A DNA stretch of 64,000 bases, taken from assembly GCF_040545425.1 (NCBI RefSeq), contig NZ_JBEPLW010000007.1; one strand, 5' to 3'. This document shows, in pieces, positions 8,301 through 17,404 of this stretch. Within the stretch, counting starts at the first letter, position 1; every line of letters starts with the position of its first letter. This DNA comes from Bhargavaea ullalensis (lineage in GTDB: Bacteria; Bacillota; Bacilli; Bacillales_A; Planococcaceae). Below the pieces are notes generated by a model. That model ran no database searches, had not been told where the DNA came from, and saw nothing but the letters and a program-made list of their open reading frames with translations. The translations under genes were made by a program, and so were the position numbers.

Positions 8301-9809
8301 TCACGCTTTTCCCCGCCGCAAAAGACGACCCAGAAGAAGATCGATTTCCTTCACTCCGGCCAATTTCATCAGAGCCGCCGCAATCACACCGAACACGGCA
8401 AGGCCGCCGACCGCGGCAACCAGGTCTCCCGCCCAGCGAAACAACCAGCCTGACAGGGCGCCGGCCGGAACGAGCAACAGGAGGACGAGCGGCAGCCGCC
8501 AGCCGGACGCGTGCCGGGAGAAGATCGACAGGCCCATTTTTTTGGATGCATACCCGATCAACAATCCCGAATTCACTGCGGACGACACGCCGGTCCCCCA
8601 GGCGACGGCACCGACGCCGAGCGGGCCGATGAGCAGCTTGATGACGGCGATATTCACCGCGAACACGCTCACGATCGAGAACAGGACGGGCACGGCGGAG
8701 TTCCCTTCCGCATAGTAAAACCGCGTAATGTACGTATTGAGCGAGATGAAGAAGATCGACAGGCCGAACAGCCTGACGATCGGCGCTGTAAAGGCGACCG
8801 ATTCCGCGGTGAAACTGCCTCGGCCGAACACGAGACCGGTCACCGGCCCTGCGAAGAACCAGATATAGATCGCCGCCGGAATGAGAAGCAGCGCGAGCAG
8901 CCGCAGTCCCCGTCCGTAAAGCGACTCGACCGCCGACCGGTCCCCCTCCCCGACTTTCTGGCTGAGCAGCGGGTAGATCACCGTCGTGACGGCGGTCATG
9001 AGGATCGCCTGCGGAAACTGCGTCAGCTTCGACGCGTAGTTCACCGCGGCGACCGCCCCTTCACCGAGCTGTGATGAATAAATCCGGTGGATCAGAAAAT
9101 AAAACTGCAGTGTCGCCCCGCCGAACATGATCGGGAGCGCCATTTTCCAGAGCAGCTTCTGATCCCCGCCGGACGGACGCTTCGGACGGAACGAGTACCC
9201 GCCGAGCCGCCGGAGGCCGAGAAACAGGAACGCCGCCATGACCACCGCCGCAAGCAGCGCCCCGTAACCGTATGCATCCGGGCCAGACGAGCCGGTCAGT
9301 GCAAAGGGAATCACGAAGAACAGCGCATTGTAGATCAGGATCGCGACGCTCGACAGATGGAATTTTTGATTTACATTGAGGAGTCCGCTCAGCCAGGTCG
9401 ACAGGACGAGGAACACGGCGGACGGCATCATCCACAAATACAGGCGCAGCGTCAGCGCGTATTCCGCGTCTTCAAGTCCGCCGAACAGCAGGCGGAGCAC
9501 AGGTGCCGCCCCGATCATCAGCCCCACTGTCAATAGACCGGTGATCGCCGTGATGCCGGTGAACGTCTCGCGCACAAATGCCCGCCGGTCCCCTTCCGTC
9601 CGGTGATACACCGAAATGAACGCCGTCGTCAGCGCACCTCCGACCACGAGATAAATAAAATTCGGAACCGTGTAGGCGGTGATGATGCTGTCCGCCGTCC
9701 GGCCGGTTCCGAACTGGTACCCGATGAGCATTTCCCGCGCAAAGCCGAACAGGCGGGCGACAATGTTGATGACGGCAACCGCGCCGATGATTTTCATGAA
9801 CTTGTTCAT
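8301..9809 (-). CDS. MurJ/MviN-family lipid-linked polysaccharide flippase
   Basis: A 502-residue protein with about 14 hydrophobic segments and the MOP-superfamily MurJ pattern (N-terminal IIGAVAVINIVARLFGFARE). MurJ proteins flip lipid II or other undecaprenyl-linked sugars across the membrane. The start ATG 9809 overlaps the stop of the glycosyltransferase gene as ATGA, so translation is probably coupled. Being last in the csaB operon, it more likely exports the secondary cell wall polymer unit than lipid II. A second MurJ-like protein is encoded at 46259-47788. Family certain, substrate inferred. Confidence 0.85.
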   Translation of the reverse strand: MNKFMKIIGAVAVINIVARLFGFAREMLIGYQFGTGRTADSIITAYTVPNFIYLVVGGALTTAFISVYHRTEGDRRAFVRETFTGITAITGLLTVGLMIGAAPVLRLLFGGLEDAEYALTLRLYLWMMPSAVFLVLSTWLSGLLNVNQKFHLSSVAILIYNALFFVIPFALTGSSGPDAYGYGALLAAVVMAAFLFLGLRRLGGYSFRPKRPSGGDQKLLWKMALPIMFGGATLQFYFLIHRIYSSQLGEGAVAAVNYASKLTQFPQAILMTAVTTVIYPLLSQKVGEGDRSAVESLYGRGLRLLALLLIPAAIYIWFFAGPVTGLVFGRGSFTAESVAFTAPIVRLFGLSIFFISLNTYITRFYYAEGNSAVPVLFSIVSVFAVNIAVIKLLIGPLGVGAVAWGTGVSSAVNSGLLIGYASKKMGLSIFSRHASGWRLPLVLLLLVPAGALSGWLFRWAGDLVAAVGGLAVFGVIAAALMKLAGVKEIDLLLGRLLRRGKA

Positions 9810-10900
9810 CGACCCGCCGCCGCGTCTTCATAGATCTCGAGGAGCTCCCGTAAAATCTGATCCTTGGAATGCCGCGCGACTTCCCGGCGGATTGATTCCC
9901 CGTCGAACGCCCGGCTCTCCGGGTCGAGCGCCTCCCGGATCCCGCCGGCAAGCGCGTCAGCGTCCTTTGGCGGAACGGGAATGCCCCGGTCATCGCCGAG
10001 CAGGACCGATAAGCCGCCGACACCGCTGCCGACGACCCGGATCCCGCTCGCCATCCCCTCAAGTGCAACCAGGCCAAAGCCCTCATGATAGGAAGGCAAC
10101 GCCAGAACATCGCACGCATTCATCCATTTCGACAGCCGTTCCTGTGGCTCCGTGCCGACGAAACGCACCCGGTCCAGCCCGAGCCCGGCAATATGCGCCT
10201 TCAGCTCGTCCGCATAGCCGGCGTCTTTCGTCGACCCGACCAGATAAACCGTCACCGGTTCCCCTTCACGGTCAAGGATTGCCGCGGCATCCACCAGTTC
10301 CCGCGTCCCCTTGGCTCGGATGATGTTTCCGACGAAGAGCACCGCCTTCTCGCCTGCCGGGATGCCAAGCTCCTGTCGGACCGCTTCCCGGTCCCGCAAG
10401 CGAAACACTTCCGTGTCGACGCCCATACTGAGGACCGACACACGGGACGCCGGAACGCCGTATCCATCGGTCACTTCCTCATATAGCCGCCGGCCGACCG
10501 TCACGACATGGGCCGCTTCCTTCAGTATCCGCTCCGTCATGCGGCGGATCCCCGCACTTTTCCTCGCCATCTGATCCAGATCTCCGCCGTGCACCGTCAC
10601 CACATACGGAACGCCGAACAGCCTCTTGCCGATGAGAGACAAGAGGCCGGTCGGAAAAGCATAATGCGCATGGGTCACCGTGTAGGATTTACGCCCGCCG
10701 ATCAGCCGGCGTGCCGTTTCCAGCGCCCAGCCGCCGTATTTCTTCAAGGCGGCCGCCTTCCCTTTGCCGGGATCGGTGATCGCCGCAACATCGACGTCAA
10801 TCCCGTTCTCCCGCAGAAGCTCCACCTGGTTGCGCACAAAAATGCCGTACGTCGGATGCGATTCGGTCGGATACATGTTGCTCAAAACTAATATTTTCAT
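9806..10900 (-). CDS. GT4-family glycosyltransferase
   Basis: A 364-residue GT-B fold enzyme with an N-terminal LSNMYP strand and YGIFVRNQ, the acceptor-side VTVHGGD, and the C-terminal donor-site motif SYHEGFGLVALEGMASG characteristic of GT4. It has no membrane segment and would work at the inner membrane face on a lipid-linked acceptor. Start ATG 10900 overlaps the csaB stop by 4 bases, and its own stop overlaps the flippase start by 4 bases. This places it in a three-gene operon for the polymer that SLH proteins bind. The sugar donor is unknown. Confidence 0.9.
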   Translation of the reverse strand: MKILVLSNMYPTESHPTYGIFVRNQVELLRENGIDVDVAAITDPGKGKAAALKKYGGWALETARRLIGGRKSYTVTHAHYAFPTGLLSLIGKRLFGVPYVVTVHGGDLDQMARKSAGIRRMTERILKEAAHVVTVGRRLYEEVTDGYGVPASRVSVLSMGVDTEVFRLRDREAVRQELGIPAGEKAVLFVGNIIRAKGTRELVDAAAILDREGEPVTVYLVGSTKDAGYADELKAHIAGLGLDRVRFVGTEPQERLSKWMNACDVLALPSYHEGFGLVALEGMASGIRVVGSGVGGLSVLLGDDRGIPVPPKDADALAGGIREALDPESRAFDGESIRREVARHSKDQILRELLEIYEDAAAGR

Positions 10901-12054
10901 CTTGCCTTCTCTCCCGCCGCAATCGGAATGAACTGCTTCCGCCCGAGATCCGAACTCGTCTTCAGCCGTTGCCGGAGCTCGCCGGTTTCCCGGACAACAG
11001 ACGACCAGTCCTGTTCAAGCTCCGTGACGGCTCGCTCGAGGATCCCGGCGTCTTTTGTCAGGGCATCGATCTTGTGGCAACGGCCCCCCATCCCGGCCAT
11101 GTCCATGAAATCCGCCACCTTGTGGTGATAGGCGATCCCGACGACCGGCGTACCGGCGTTCAGCGCCAGATAAACGGAATGCAGCCGTGTCCCGATGATG
11201 AGATCCTGCTCGCCGCTGATGCGGATGATGTCCGCAGGCTTCAGGTTTTCCTCGATGACGACGGTCTTGTCTTTCTGCTTCATCCGGTTCCGCACCTCGA
11301 CCGACACATCCACGTCATGCGGATATTTCGTCGAAAAGAACGTCAGGAGAAGATCCCGGCCTTCAAGCAGCCGGTCCAGATTGTCCGCCATCCCCTGCAC
11401 GTAGTTGTCATATTTGATGTCGTTCGCTTCCGGCCAGTACGCCAGGCTGTAATACGGCACGACCGTCACGCCGATCTTTCGGATCGACTCTCCGAACTCC
11501 TGCCGTTCGCCCGAAGGAAGGGCAAACGACGGATCGCCGATGATTTCAATCGGCCGGCTGACGCCGATCGACTGAAGCAGCTTCTTGGACTCCGGATCCC
11601 GCACCGACGCGCTTGACGCACCCGATACGAGCTTGCGGATAAACCACTTCCCGACGGCCGAATTGATCGGACCCGCTCCGCACGCATAGATGACGTAAGG
11701 GACCTTGCCCCACTTCGCCATGAACCCGTAGGATCCGAACAGCTGCGCCTCACGGTTGTAGAAGTCCATCAAGATGCCCCCGCCCCCGATGATCAGGAGG
11801 TCGAGCTCGCGGATAAGCGGCGAATTCTTCTTCACCGTCTCCATGAACGTCATCGTGGCCGACGACCGCTTGTAATACAGCGGCGCCGCCTTCACCCCGA
11901 ACCGGTGAGACGTCTGCGGCGGATTATTGCTGAAGACGGTGATCGAATCCGGCCCGATGCCGTAATGATCCTTCACCTGCTCGATGATCCCCGCAAGGAT
12001 CGCCTCGTCCCCATTGTTGTTGTTCCCGTAGTTCCCCACAATGCCGATTCTCAT
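10897..12054 (-). CDS. csaB: Polysaccharide pyruvyl transferase CsaB
   Basis: A 385-residue enzyme of the polysaccharide pyruvyl transferase family. N-terminal GIVGNYGNNNNGDEAILAGI, the glycine-rich DLLIIGGGGILMDF segment and C-terminal IGTRLHSVYLALNAGTPVVGI are typical of CsaB. The family adds ketal pyruvate from phosphoenolpyruvate to ManNAc of the secondary cell wall polymer, the feature SLH repeats recognise in Bacillus anthracis and Paenibacillus. Ten SLH proteins in this window make that role very likely. Start ATG 12054 has AAGGAAG 7 bases upstream. It is first in an operon with the GT4 and MurJ-like genes. Confidence 0.93.
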   Translation of the reverse strand: MRIGIVGNYGNNNNGDEAILAGIIEQVKDHYGIGPDSITVFSNNPPQTSHRFGVKAAPLYYKRSSATMTFMETVKKNSPLIRELDLLIIGGGGILMDFYNREAQLFGSYGFMAKWGKVPYVIYACGAGPINSAVGKWFIRKLVSGASSASVRDPESKKLLQSIGVSRPIEIIGDPSFALPSGERQEFGESIRKIGVTVVPYYSLAYWPEANDIKYDNYVQGMADNLDRLLEGRDLLLTFFSTKYPHDVDVSVEVRNRMKQKDKTVVIEENLKPADIIRISGEQDLIIGTRLHSVYLALNAGTPVVGIAYHHKVADFMDMAGMGGRCHKIDALTKDAGILERAVTELEQDWSSVVRETGELRQRLKTSSDLGRKQFIPIAAGEKAR

Positions 12055-12135
12055 TCTGTTCTTCCTTTGCCTGCAATTATGATGTCCGTGTTGAGATTCT
12101 CACTTTTGAGAAGGTCGGTTTGACTCTATTTGTTA

Positions 12136-12144
12136 ACTATAACA
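12136..12144 (-). promoter_or_regulatory. Candidate extended -10 promoter of the csaB operon
   Basis: On the minus strand TGT-TATAGT forms an extended -10 element about 80 bases upstream of csaB. No good -35 accompanies it. Confidence 0.4.
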
Positions 12145-12249
12145 CAGTTGAATGGAGCGGACTATAACCGGATGTGCCCTGCATTCAGCACGGCCGGTTC
12201 ATGTTTAGTGACGCTTGATTGACGAAAACGTTGCACACATGCCCTGAAA

Positions 12250-13341
12250 TTACTTCTCCGTGGTTCTCGCCGGTGATGGAAGCTTGCCGAAAATGAACCA
12301 GGCACCAGGAAACACCAGATGAACTGCGCGGATCAGTCCATAGCAGCTTGCCATGACCAGGACATATCGTAGGAATATGAGCGCGTGGAAAGTCCATCCA
12401 CCCTCTGACGGCAACCACATCTCCCATAAATACAAGAGGAATGGATGAACCAGATAAAATCCGAACGAGTAAATCCGAAGCTGCTCAGCACCATTCCGGA
12501 TCCGCTCAGAAGCAACCTGCTCCAGCCTGATCCCCAGCTTAAACAGCAGATAGCACGCGAGCAGATAATAAAACATCGCAATGAACTTGAACGGTGCATA
12601 CGGCATCACCGGTTCTTTTAGAATGTTATGTTTCAGATAAAGCTCCATATAGAGAATGCCGATCACGAACGTTGCGGCCGACACGGCCAAATATTTGCCG
12701 GCGGACCATGGGTTTTTCAGCTTCTGGTAGTGGATGCCCGTCCATCCGCCCATCAGGAAACTGGCAAGATAGACCATGAAAAACGGGAAGTCAATCCAGC
12801 CATATGTACGGTTCAGCACCTGGTAAATTAATTCGGCCAGAAAACCGAGCAGAAACAGCCACTTTCGGACGAACGGAACTTTTCTCACCAGGTAAACAAA
12901 CACCGGCATCAGGAAATACAGCTGAACCAGAATCATGATAAAGTACAGTTGATAGTTTGCGCCGCCGTCCAGCAGATCACTGAACAATTGCCCGATGCCG
13001 TCGAAGTTCCGGTAGCCCATGGCGTGCCCGAACCATTCGTAGAACACGGACCAGACAATGTACGGTGCCAGGATGTAAAGGAACCGTCTTCGGTAAAACC
13101 CGAGCCACGTCTTCGCGGTGAACGGCTTTTCCTCGTAGTTATAGAAAAGCAACATGCCGCTCAAAAACACGAATACCGATCCTTCAAAACGGGTGAACCG
13201 GTTCAAAAACAGGTAAACCTGATAAAGGGGGCTATCCGTCGGGACATGGAAAAACGCCACGCCCGTTGTATGGATCAGGACGACGAGAGACATCGCCACG
13301 ACCCTCATATATTTTAGCGATTCAATCCGTTCTTTTTTCAT
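12250..13341 (-). CDS. Acyltransferase family 3 membrane protein
   Basis: A 363-residue membrane protein with about ten hydrophobic segments. It shows the early acyltransferase-3 pattern: LKYMRVVAMSLVVLIHTTG with the key His, then FVFLSGMLLFY. These enzymes O-acylate exported polysaccharides or peptidoglycan. It lies upstream of csaB in the same direction with a 195-base gap containing a possible promoter. An attractive but unproven role is O-acetylation of the secondary cell wall polymer. Start ATG 13341 has a weak GGGGGAC site. The gene is AT-richer than csaB. Confidence 0.88.
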   Translation of the reverse strand: MKKERIESLKYMRVVAMSLVVLIHTTGVAFFHVPTDSPLYQVYLFLNRFTRFEGSVFVFLSGMLLFYNYEEKPFTAKTWLGFYRRRFLYILAPYIVWSVFYEWFGHAMGYRNFDGIGQLFSDLLDGGANYQLYFIMILVQLYFLMPVFVYLVRKVPFVRKWLFLLGFLAELIYQVLNRTYGWIDFPFFMVYLASFLMGGWTGIHYQKLKNPWSAGKYLAVSAATFVIGILYMELYLKHNILKEPVMPYAPFKFIAMFYYLLACYLLFKLGIRLEQVASERIRNGAEQLRIYSFGFYLVHPFLLYLWEMWLPSEGGWTFHALIFLRYVLVMASCYGLIRAVHLVFPGAWFIFGKLPSPARTTEK

Positions 13342-13390
13342 CTGTGTCCCCCGCTCATTTGATGCCTGAACCCTTATTATACATGAACGT

Positions 13391-13435
13391 CAAAACAAGA
13401 CCCTGAGCCATGAAGCGCCCCGGGTCTTGTTGTTT
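13391..13435 (-). terminator. Hairpin after the phosphodiester glycosidase gene
   Basis: AACAAGACCC (13394-13403) pairs with GGGTCTTGTT (13422-13431) over an 18-base loop. The T tracts on both sides are short, so it may act in both directions. Confidence 0.6.
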
Positions 13436-15930
13436 TACTTCTCCATACTTTCTGCGCGGGCAATGAATGCCGCAAATTGGGTACGCGATACAAATGAATT
13501 CGGCCGGTAAGTGTTATTTTCGCCGAGCACGGTCAGTCCGTGGCTGGCAATCGTCGAAATTGGCCCGTACGACCAGTTATTTTTATCGATGTCCGAGATT
13601 TCGGGCACCGGATTTTTGGGTTGCAGCTTGTAGGTTTGCTGAAGAACCTTCGCCATCTGAGCCCGCGACAGCTTCGCCTGTGGCTTGAAGTTGCCGTTTT
13701 CATCGCCGGTCATGATTCCGAGCTCTTTCATGAGTGCAATTTCTCCGGCATATCCGTAGTCTTTGGATACATCCTTGAATGGGTCTTCATTGACCACACT
13801 GCCTTTTCGGCCCAGAGTCCGGCTGATCAGGAGGGCGGCATGCGCACGCGTGATATGGTCGGCAGGCCGATAGGTACCGTCCGGGTAACCATTGATCCAG
13901 CCGTTTTCAACCGCCATCCTGATCTCATTGATATGCCAGAAATCAAGCGGAATGTCATTGAACGGCTGCTCGACATGCCGGCCGTCATAATCAGCAATGA
14001 GTCGGTCAAGGTAGATGGTGCCTTTATTTTTGTTGTTGTCCAAAGGCTCGGCTACATAGAACTTCTGCACAGAGATCGGGCTCACGGCCCCTGCCGGCAG
14101 ATTGGCCGTCACGTAGCGCCAGCCATCCCAGTCGAGGCCGCCCTGTTCAGTAAAGTCGATCGTGTATTCCTTGCCTGCACCGTCTTTGATGGTGCCACGG
14201 AGCCAGTGTTTTGCCTCGTCACCAAATACCCATAGACCGAGACGTTCCGGCTTGGAAGCCAAGTTAATGGAATTTGTGACCGCGTAAGAAGCGGAAGTTC
14301 CTTTTTGGCCGGTGAAGTCATATTGCAGGCCGAGCGAGGTTTTTCCTTCCTTCACAGGAGATTTCGGCCCGTCGAAACGGAGAGCCGTTTTTGCCCGGAC
14401 AGACTCCGCTTTCCAGTCTGCCGCTCGTTCAAACCCGGTGACCATGCCGTTTGGCTCTGCCTTTAGAACTTCGACAGGGAACGACTTTGAAGCATTGCCA
14501 TAACGGACGGTGACCGTACCTTTGCCGGTATTGGACGCAGTAAAGTCCCCGTTGGCAGAAATGGTTCCGATGTTCCCTTCAACCGAATACTGGAGTTTTG
14601 CCGCGTCCACCTTTACCGGATGGTAATTGCGGTCTGTCGCCCAATTGACGGATACCTTCGCCCGTCCACCCTTTGCCACAGAAGAGGAAGAGATTTTGGC
14701 ATCCAGGAAGACAGGTGTTCCGGTCGCCTCGTAAGACACTGCACTTAAGATCGTGGAAACACGGCGTTCGGCACCGTCCGACAACCGGTTAAACACGACC
14801 GGATATTGAGCGCCCCGCTCGCGGACTGCCATTGTAGTCGATCCTCCGCCGTCTAGGTTGAGCGCATTATAAGCACCGATAGATACGAGGTACTGCGCAA
14901 ATTCCGGCAGTTTCATTCCCCGGCTGACCGAGCTTCGCCCGTCTACCGTGATGAGGTATACTTCACTGCCGTCCGCATTTGTTGCAACAGCCGTGCGGGG
15001 AGCGATTTCATTTGCCCGGGCGCTCTTTGGATCCATTTCAAGTTTGACTTTCCCGTTCTGCACGAGAAGCGGACCGCTTGCCAGAACAAATTTCGCATCA
15101 TTCCACGGCTTCGTCAAATTAATTTTCAGGGAGACCTGTTCCCCTTTTTTTAGACCCGAAAAGCGCTGGACATTTTCGGGGCCGTGGATGGACAGGACCG
15201 CGCCGCCTTCAGGAATTGCCGTGTAACCTCCCGGCCCGACACTGGCAACGGTGGCCTGGACTTGATCGCCCAGTTTATAGCCCTCTTCAAACGGCTTGGA
15301 GAAACCATTTAGAACGATCTCCATCCCGTATTTGTTTTGGTGGGTGTCCCTGTAGCTGAAAGTATCTGTATAAAGGATGATTTCATTTTCTTCCCGTTGT
15401 TGCTTGTTGATCGAATCAATCGTTGTTGGTATTCCGTTCACAGAAACCTCGGCATCATATCCGAAAAGACCGATATGTCCCTTTCCTTCCTTGGTCACTG
15501 CAAACGCCGAGGGCCGGTTCATGAACTGGTCCCGGTCTTTTTCAATCGCACCATATGTATTGACTTCGCCGTCCTGCATGAGGAGGTAAGCAGGCATTCC
15601 TTTGTTCAGCGGGTTGTATTTCGGGTTGATGTGGAAGATGGACCCATTGATGCTTCCTACAATTTGATGACCTTCAATTGATAATTTTTTCGATAGGACC
15701 GACGTCTGCAGCAGGCTGTCAATCGGATCATTGGTCAATGCTTCAACTGAGACGCCCGGCTTCTGCATGTCAATCGTCAGTCGGTTTGCGCCCGGCTTCT
15801 GCCCCGTTTCTGAATCATATTCCACCCCCGGCGTAACGGTAAATGTACGTGCCTGCGCAGGAACAGCCGCCGACGATAGCAGAATAATAGAAGCAAACGT
15901 CGCGGCAGCGGTGGCTTTCATGCTTTTCAT
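13435..15930 (-). CDS. Phosphodiester glycosidase (NAGPA family) with C-terminal SLH repeats
   Basis: An 831-residue exoenzyme from ATG 15930 (GGAG upstream; the in-frame GTG at 15942 overlaps that site). A signal peptide ends at AQA, about residue 28. Residues about 30-400 form the phosphodiester glycosidase domain (PF09992), with YLITVDGRSS and ALNLDGGGSTTMAV. An Ig-like segment and a jelly-roll-like sugar-binding domain (about 495-650) follow. Three SLH repeats finish the protein (HITRAHAA, LSRAQMAK, VSRTQFAA), anchoring it to the pyruvylated polymer. The substrate is unknown; the family cleaves sugar-1-phosphodiester bonds, so a wall polymer is plausible. It is transcribed divergently from the NlpC/P60-SLH gene. 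Confidence 0.9.
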   Translation of the reverse strand: MKSMKATAAATFASIILLSSAAVPAQARTFTVTPGVEYDSETGQKPGANRLTIDMQKPGVSVEALTNDPIDSLLQTSVLSKKLSIEGHQIVGSINGSIFHINPKYNPLNKGMPAYLLMQDGEVNTYGAIEKDRDQFMNRPSAFAVTKEGKGHIGLFGYDAEVSVNGIPTTIDSINKQQREENEIILYTDTFSYRDTHQNKYGMEIVLNGFSKPFEEGYKLGDQVQATVASVGPGGYTAIPEGGAVLSIHGPENVQRFSGLKKGEQVSLKINLTKPWNDAKFVLASGPLLVQNGKVKLEMDPKSARANEIAPRTAVATNADGSEVYLITVDGRSSVSRGMKLPEFAQYLVSIGAYNALNLDGGGSTTMAVRERGAQYPVVFNRLSDGAERRVSTILSAVSYEATGTPVFLDAKISSSSVAKGGRAKVSVNWATDRNYHPVKVDAAKLQYSVEGNIGTISANGDFTASNTGKGTVTVRYGNASKSFPVEVLKAEPNGMVTGFERAADWKAESVRAKTALRFDGPKSPVKEGKTSLGLQYDFTGQKGTSASYAVTNSINLASKPERLGLWVFGDEAKHWLRGTIKDGAGKEYTIDFTEQGGLDWDGWRYVTANLPAGAVSPISVQKFYVAEPLDNNKNKGTIYLDRLIADYDGRHVEQPFNDIPLDFWHINEIRMAVENGWINGYPDGTYRPADHITRAHAALLISRTLGRKGSVVNEDPFKDVSKDYGYAGEIALMKELGIMTGDENGNFKPQAKLSRAQMAKVLQQTYKLQPKNPVPEISDIDKNNWSYGPISTIASHGLTVLGENNTYRPNSFVSRTQFAAFIARAESMEK

Positions 15931-15953
15931 AATTTCACTCACTCCATCCTGAA

Positions 15954-15993
15954 ATCTACCCTTTACTCTAATGGTAGATTAATTGGATGGCAA
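15954..15993 (-). promoter_or_regulatory. Promoter with operator-like inverted repeat
   Basis: On the minus strand TTGCCA (15988-15993), 17 bases and TAGAGT (15965-15970) form a sigma-A-type promoter for the phosphodiester glycosidase gene. The inverted repeat ATCTACC (15954-15960) and GGTAGAT (15973-15979) brackets the -10 element, as an operator would. No regulator is identified. Confidence 0.5.
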
Positions 15994-16188
15994 GACTATT
16001 TTTGATAGGCTGGAAGGCTTCCGGAAAAGAGGCGGATGCTTTATTCCGATAACGGTAAATGCCGCGCCGCCGTTTTACCGGCATGACGGTCAACCTTATT
16101 ACAGAACGGATTAAGCATGGTTAATATAAAAAACCGGCCTTTTTAGCAGGTTTTTGTTTATTTCAAATGGGTCAAAGGTCTTTCGAAC

Positions 16189-16239
16189 TGTAATACCATT
16201 GTAATGTAACTGTAACCTTACCACGCATGATCCTATGCT
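16189..16239 (+). promoter_or_regulatory. Tandem WalR-type boxes and promoter of the NlpC/P60-SLH gene
   Basis: TGTAAT (16189), TGTAAT (16200) and TGTAAC (16211) follow each other with exactly 5 bases between them, matching the WalR (YycF) consensus TGTWAH-N5-TGTWAH known in Bacillus subtilis. The third box lies at the -35 position, 17 bases before TATGCT (16234-16239). Confidence 0.75.
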
Positions 16240-16321
16240 AAACTCATTTTGTGAGAAAAATATAAAGAGATTATTCCAAAGCAGGAACGGAAAAGTCTGA
16301 AAGGGGAACTATCGAACCACT

Positions 16322-17257
16322 ATGAAACGTCTCTTGTTCATACTCTCAGCCGTCCTAGTCATTTCAGGAGTTACACCGCACGCCACAGAGGCAGCTACTA
16401 CGGCAACGCAAGATACCGTGATCAGCACGGCGAAGAAATACTTGGGAGTTCCCTACAAATACGGCGGCACCACGACAGCCGGCATTGACTGCTCGGCCTA
16501 CACCCAGCTCGTGTACAAAAACGTAGGTGTCAGCATCCCCCGCACAAGCGGAGCCCAGTACAACTCGGGAAAAGCAGTCGCAAAATCCAATCTTCAAGTC
16601 GGTGACCTTGTATTCTTCAATACTTCCGGCAAAGGCGTCTCGCACGTCGGGATTTACATCGGCTCCAATAGTTTCATCCAGGCATCGACAAGCCGAGGTG
16701 TAACGATCACATCTCTCAGTGACCCTTACTACTGGGGCAGCAAGTATATCGGCGCGCGCCGGATTGTAAGCTTCCCTGAAAAGGCGCCGGTTGAAAAAGC
16801 ACCGGACGTCGCCCAGACAGCGGCCCCAAATCCTGCTGCAAAGCCAATCACACGACTTCAAGCTGCTGAAGCCATCGTAAAGGAACTTGGAATCAAAGCG
16901 AAATATCCAACTGCCACTTACTTCAAAGACATCCCTGGCAACCACCCGCAACTTGCTGTCATCAATGCAGTTTACGAAGCCGGCATCTTCACCGGATCCG
17001 AAGGAAACTTCAACCCGGACAGCGGTCTCAGCCGTGCTCAAATGGCAAAGATTTTAGTTGAATCCTTCCATCTTGAAGGATCCGTAAAAGCACCTTTCAA
17101 AGACGTACCAGCTGATAGCTGGGCAGCACCTTACGTCAATACACTTTATTACAACAACGTAACGACCGGTTATACGAACGGTCCTAAAGCCGGCACATAC
17201 GGCCTCAACGAGAAAGTTTCACGCACGCAGCTCGGCAAGTTTATGGATCGCCTCTAA
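16322..17257 (+). CDS. NlpC/P60 cell wall endopeptidase with SLH repeats
   Basis: A 311-residue exoenzyme. A signal peptide of about 24 residues ends at TEA. The NlpC/P60 domain (about 28-155) has catalytic Cys57 (GIDCSAY) and His108 (VSHVGIYIG). It would cut D-Glu to diamino-acid bonds in peptidoglycan stem peptides. A partial SLH repeat (PITRLQAA) and two full ones (LSRAQMAK, VSRTQLGK) follow, anchoring it in the wall. The ribosome site is weak: GGGG lies 15 bases before ATG 16322. The promoter carries three WalR-type boxes, placing it in the essential wall-homeostasis regulon by analogy. A strong terminator follows. Confidence 0.93.
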   Translation: MKRLLFILSAVLVISGVTPHATEAATTATQDTVISTAKKYLGVPYKYGGTTTAGIDCSAYTQLVYKNVGVSIPRTSGAQYNSGKAVAKSNLQVGDLVFFNTSGKGVSHVGIYIGSNSFIQASTSRGVTITSLSDPYYWGSKYIGARRIVSFPEKAPVEKAPDVAQTAAPNPAAKPITRLQAAEAIVKELGIKAKYPTATYFKDIPGNHPQLAVINAVYEAGIFTGSEGNFNPDSGLSRAQMAKILVESFHLEGSVKAPFKDVPADSWAAPYVNTLYYNNVTTGYTNGPKAGTYGLNEKVSRTQLGKFMDRL

Positions 17258-17274
17258 AAACACGAATACCCAAA

Positions 17275-17311
17275 AGACCATCCTTCCAAACGGAAAGGAT
17301 GGTCTTTTTTT
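17275..17311 (+). terminator. Terminator of the NlpC/P60-SLH gene
   Basis: An AGACCATCCTT stem with its complement has a short loop followed by eight T. Confidence 0.9.
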
Positions 17312-17404
17312 CTTATGATGAGAAAAAAAGCCGAATAGTGATAGAATAATAGACTTCTCTTTGATATGATGGTGTCGAATAAGAAAGATTAATAGGAGGA
17401 AAAT

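Larger units (their letters stand above)
15943..16321. other. Divergent regulatory region between two SLH wall-enzyme genes
   Basis: 379 bases without a gene. It contains the minus-strand promoter with its flanking inverted repeat (15954-15993), two overlapping inverted repeats (CGGTAAA 16053-16059 with TTTACCG 16074-16080; ATGCCG 16059-16064 with CGGCAT 16079-16084), an imperfect T-flanked hairpin near 16130-16157, and the WalR-type boxes and plus-strand promoter (16189-16239). Confidence 0.6.
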
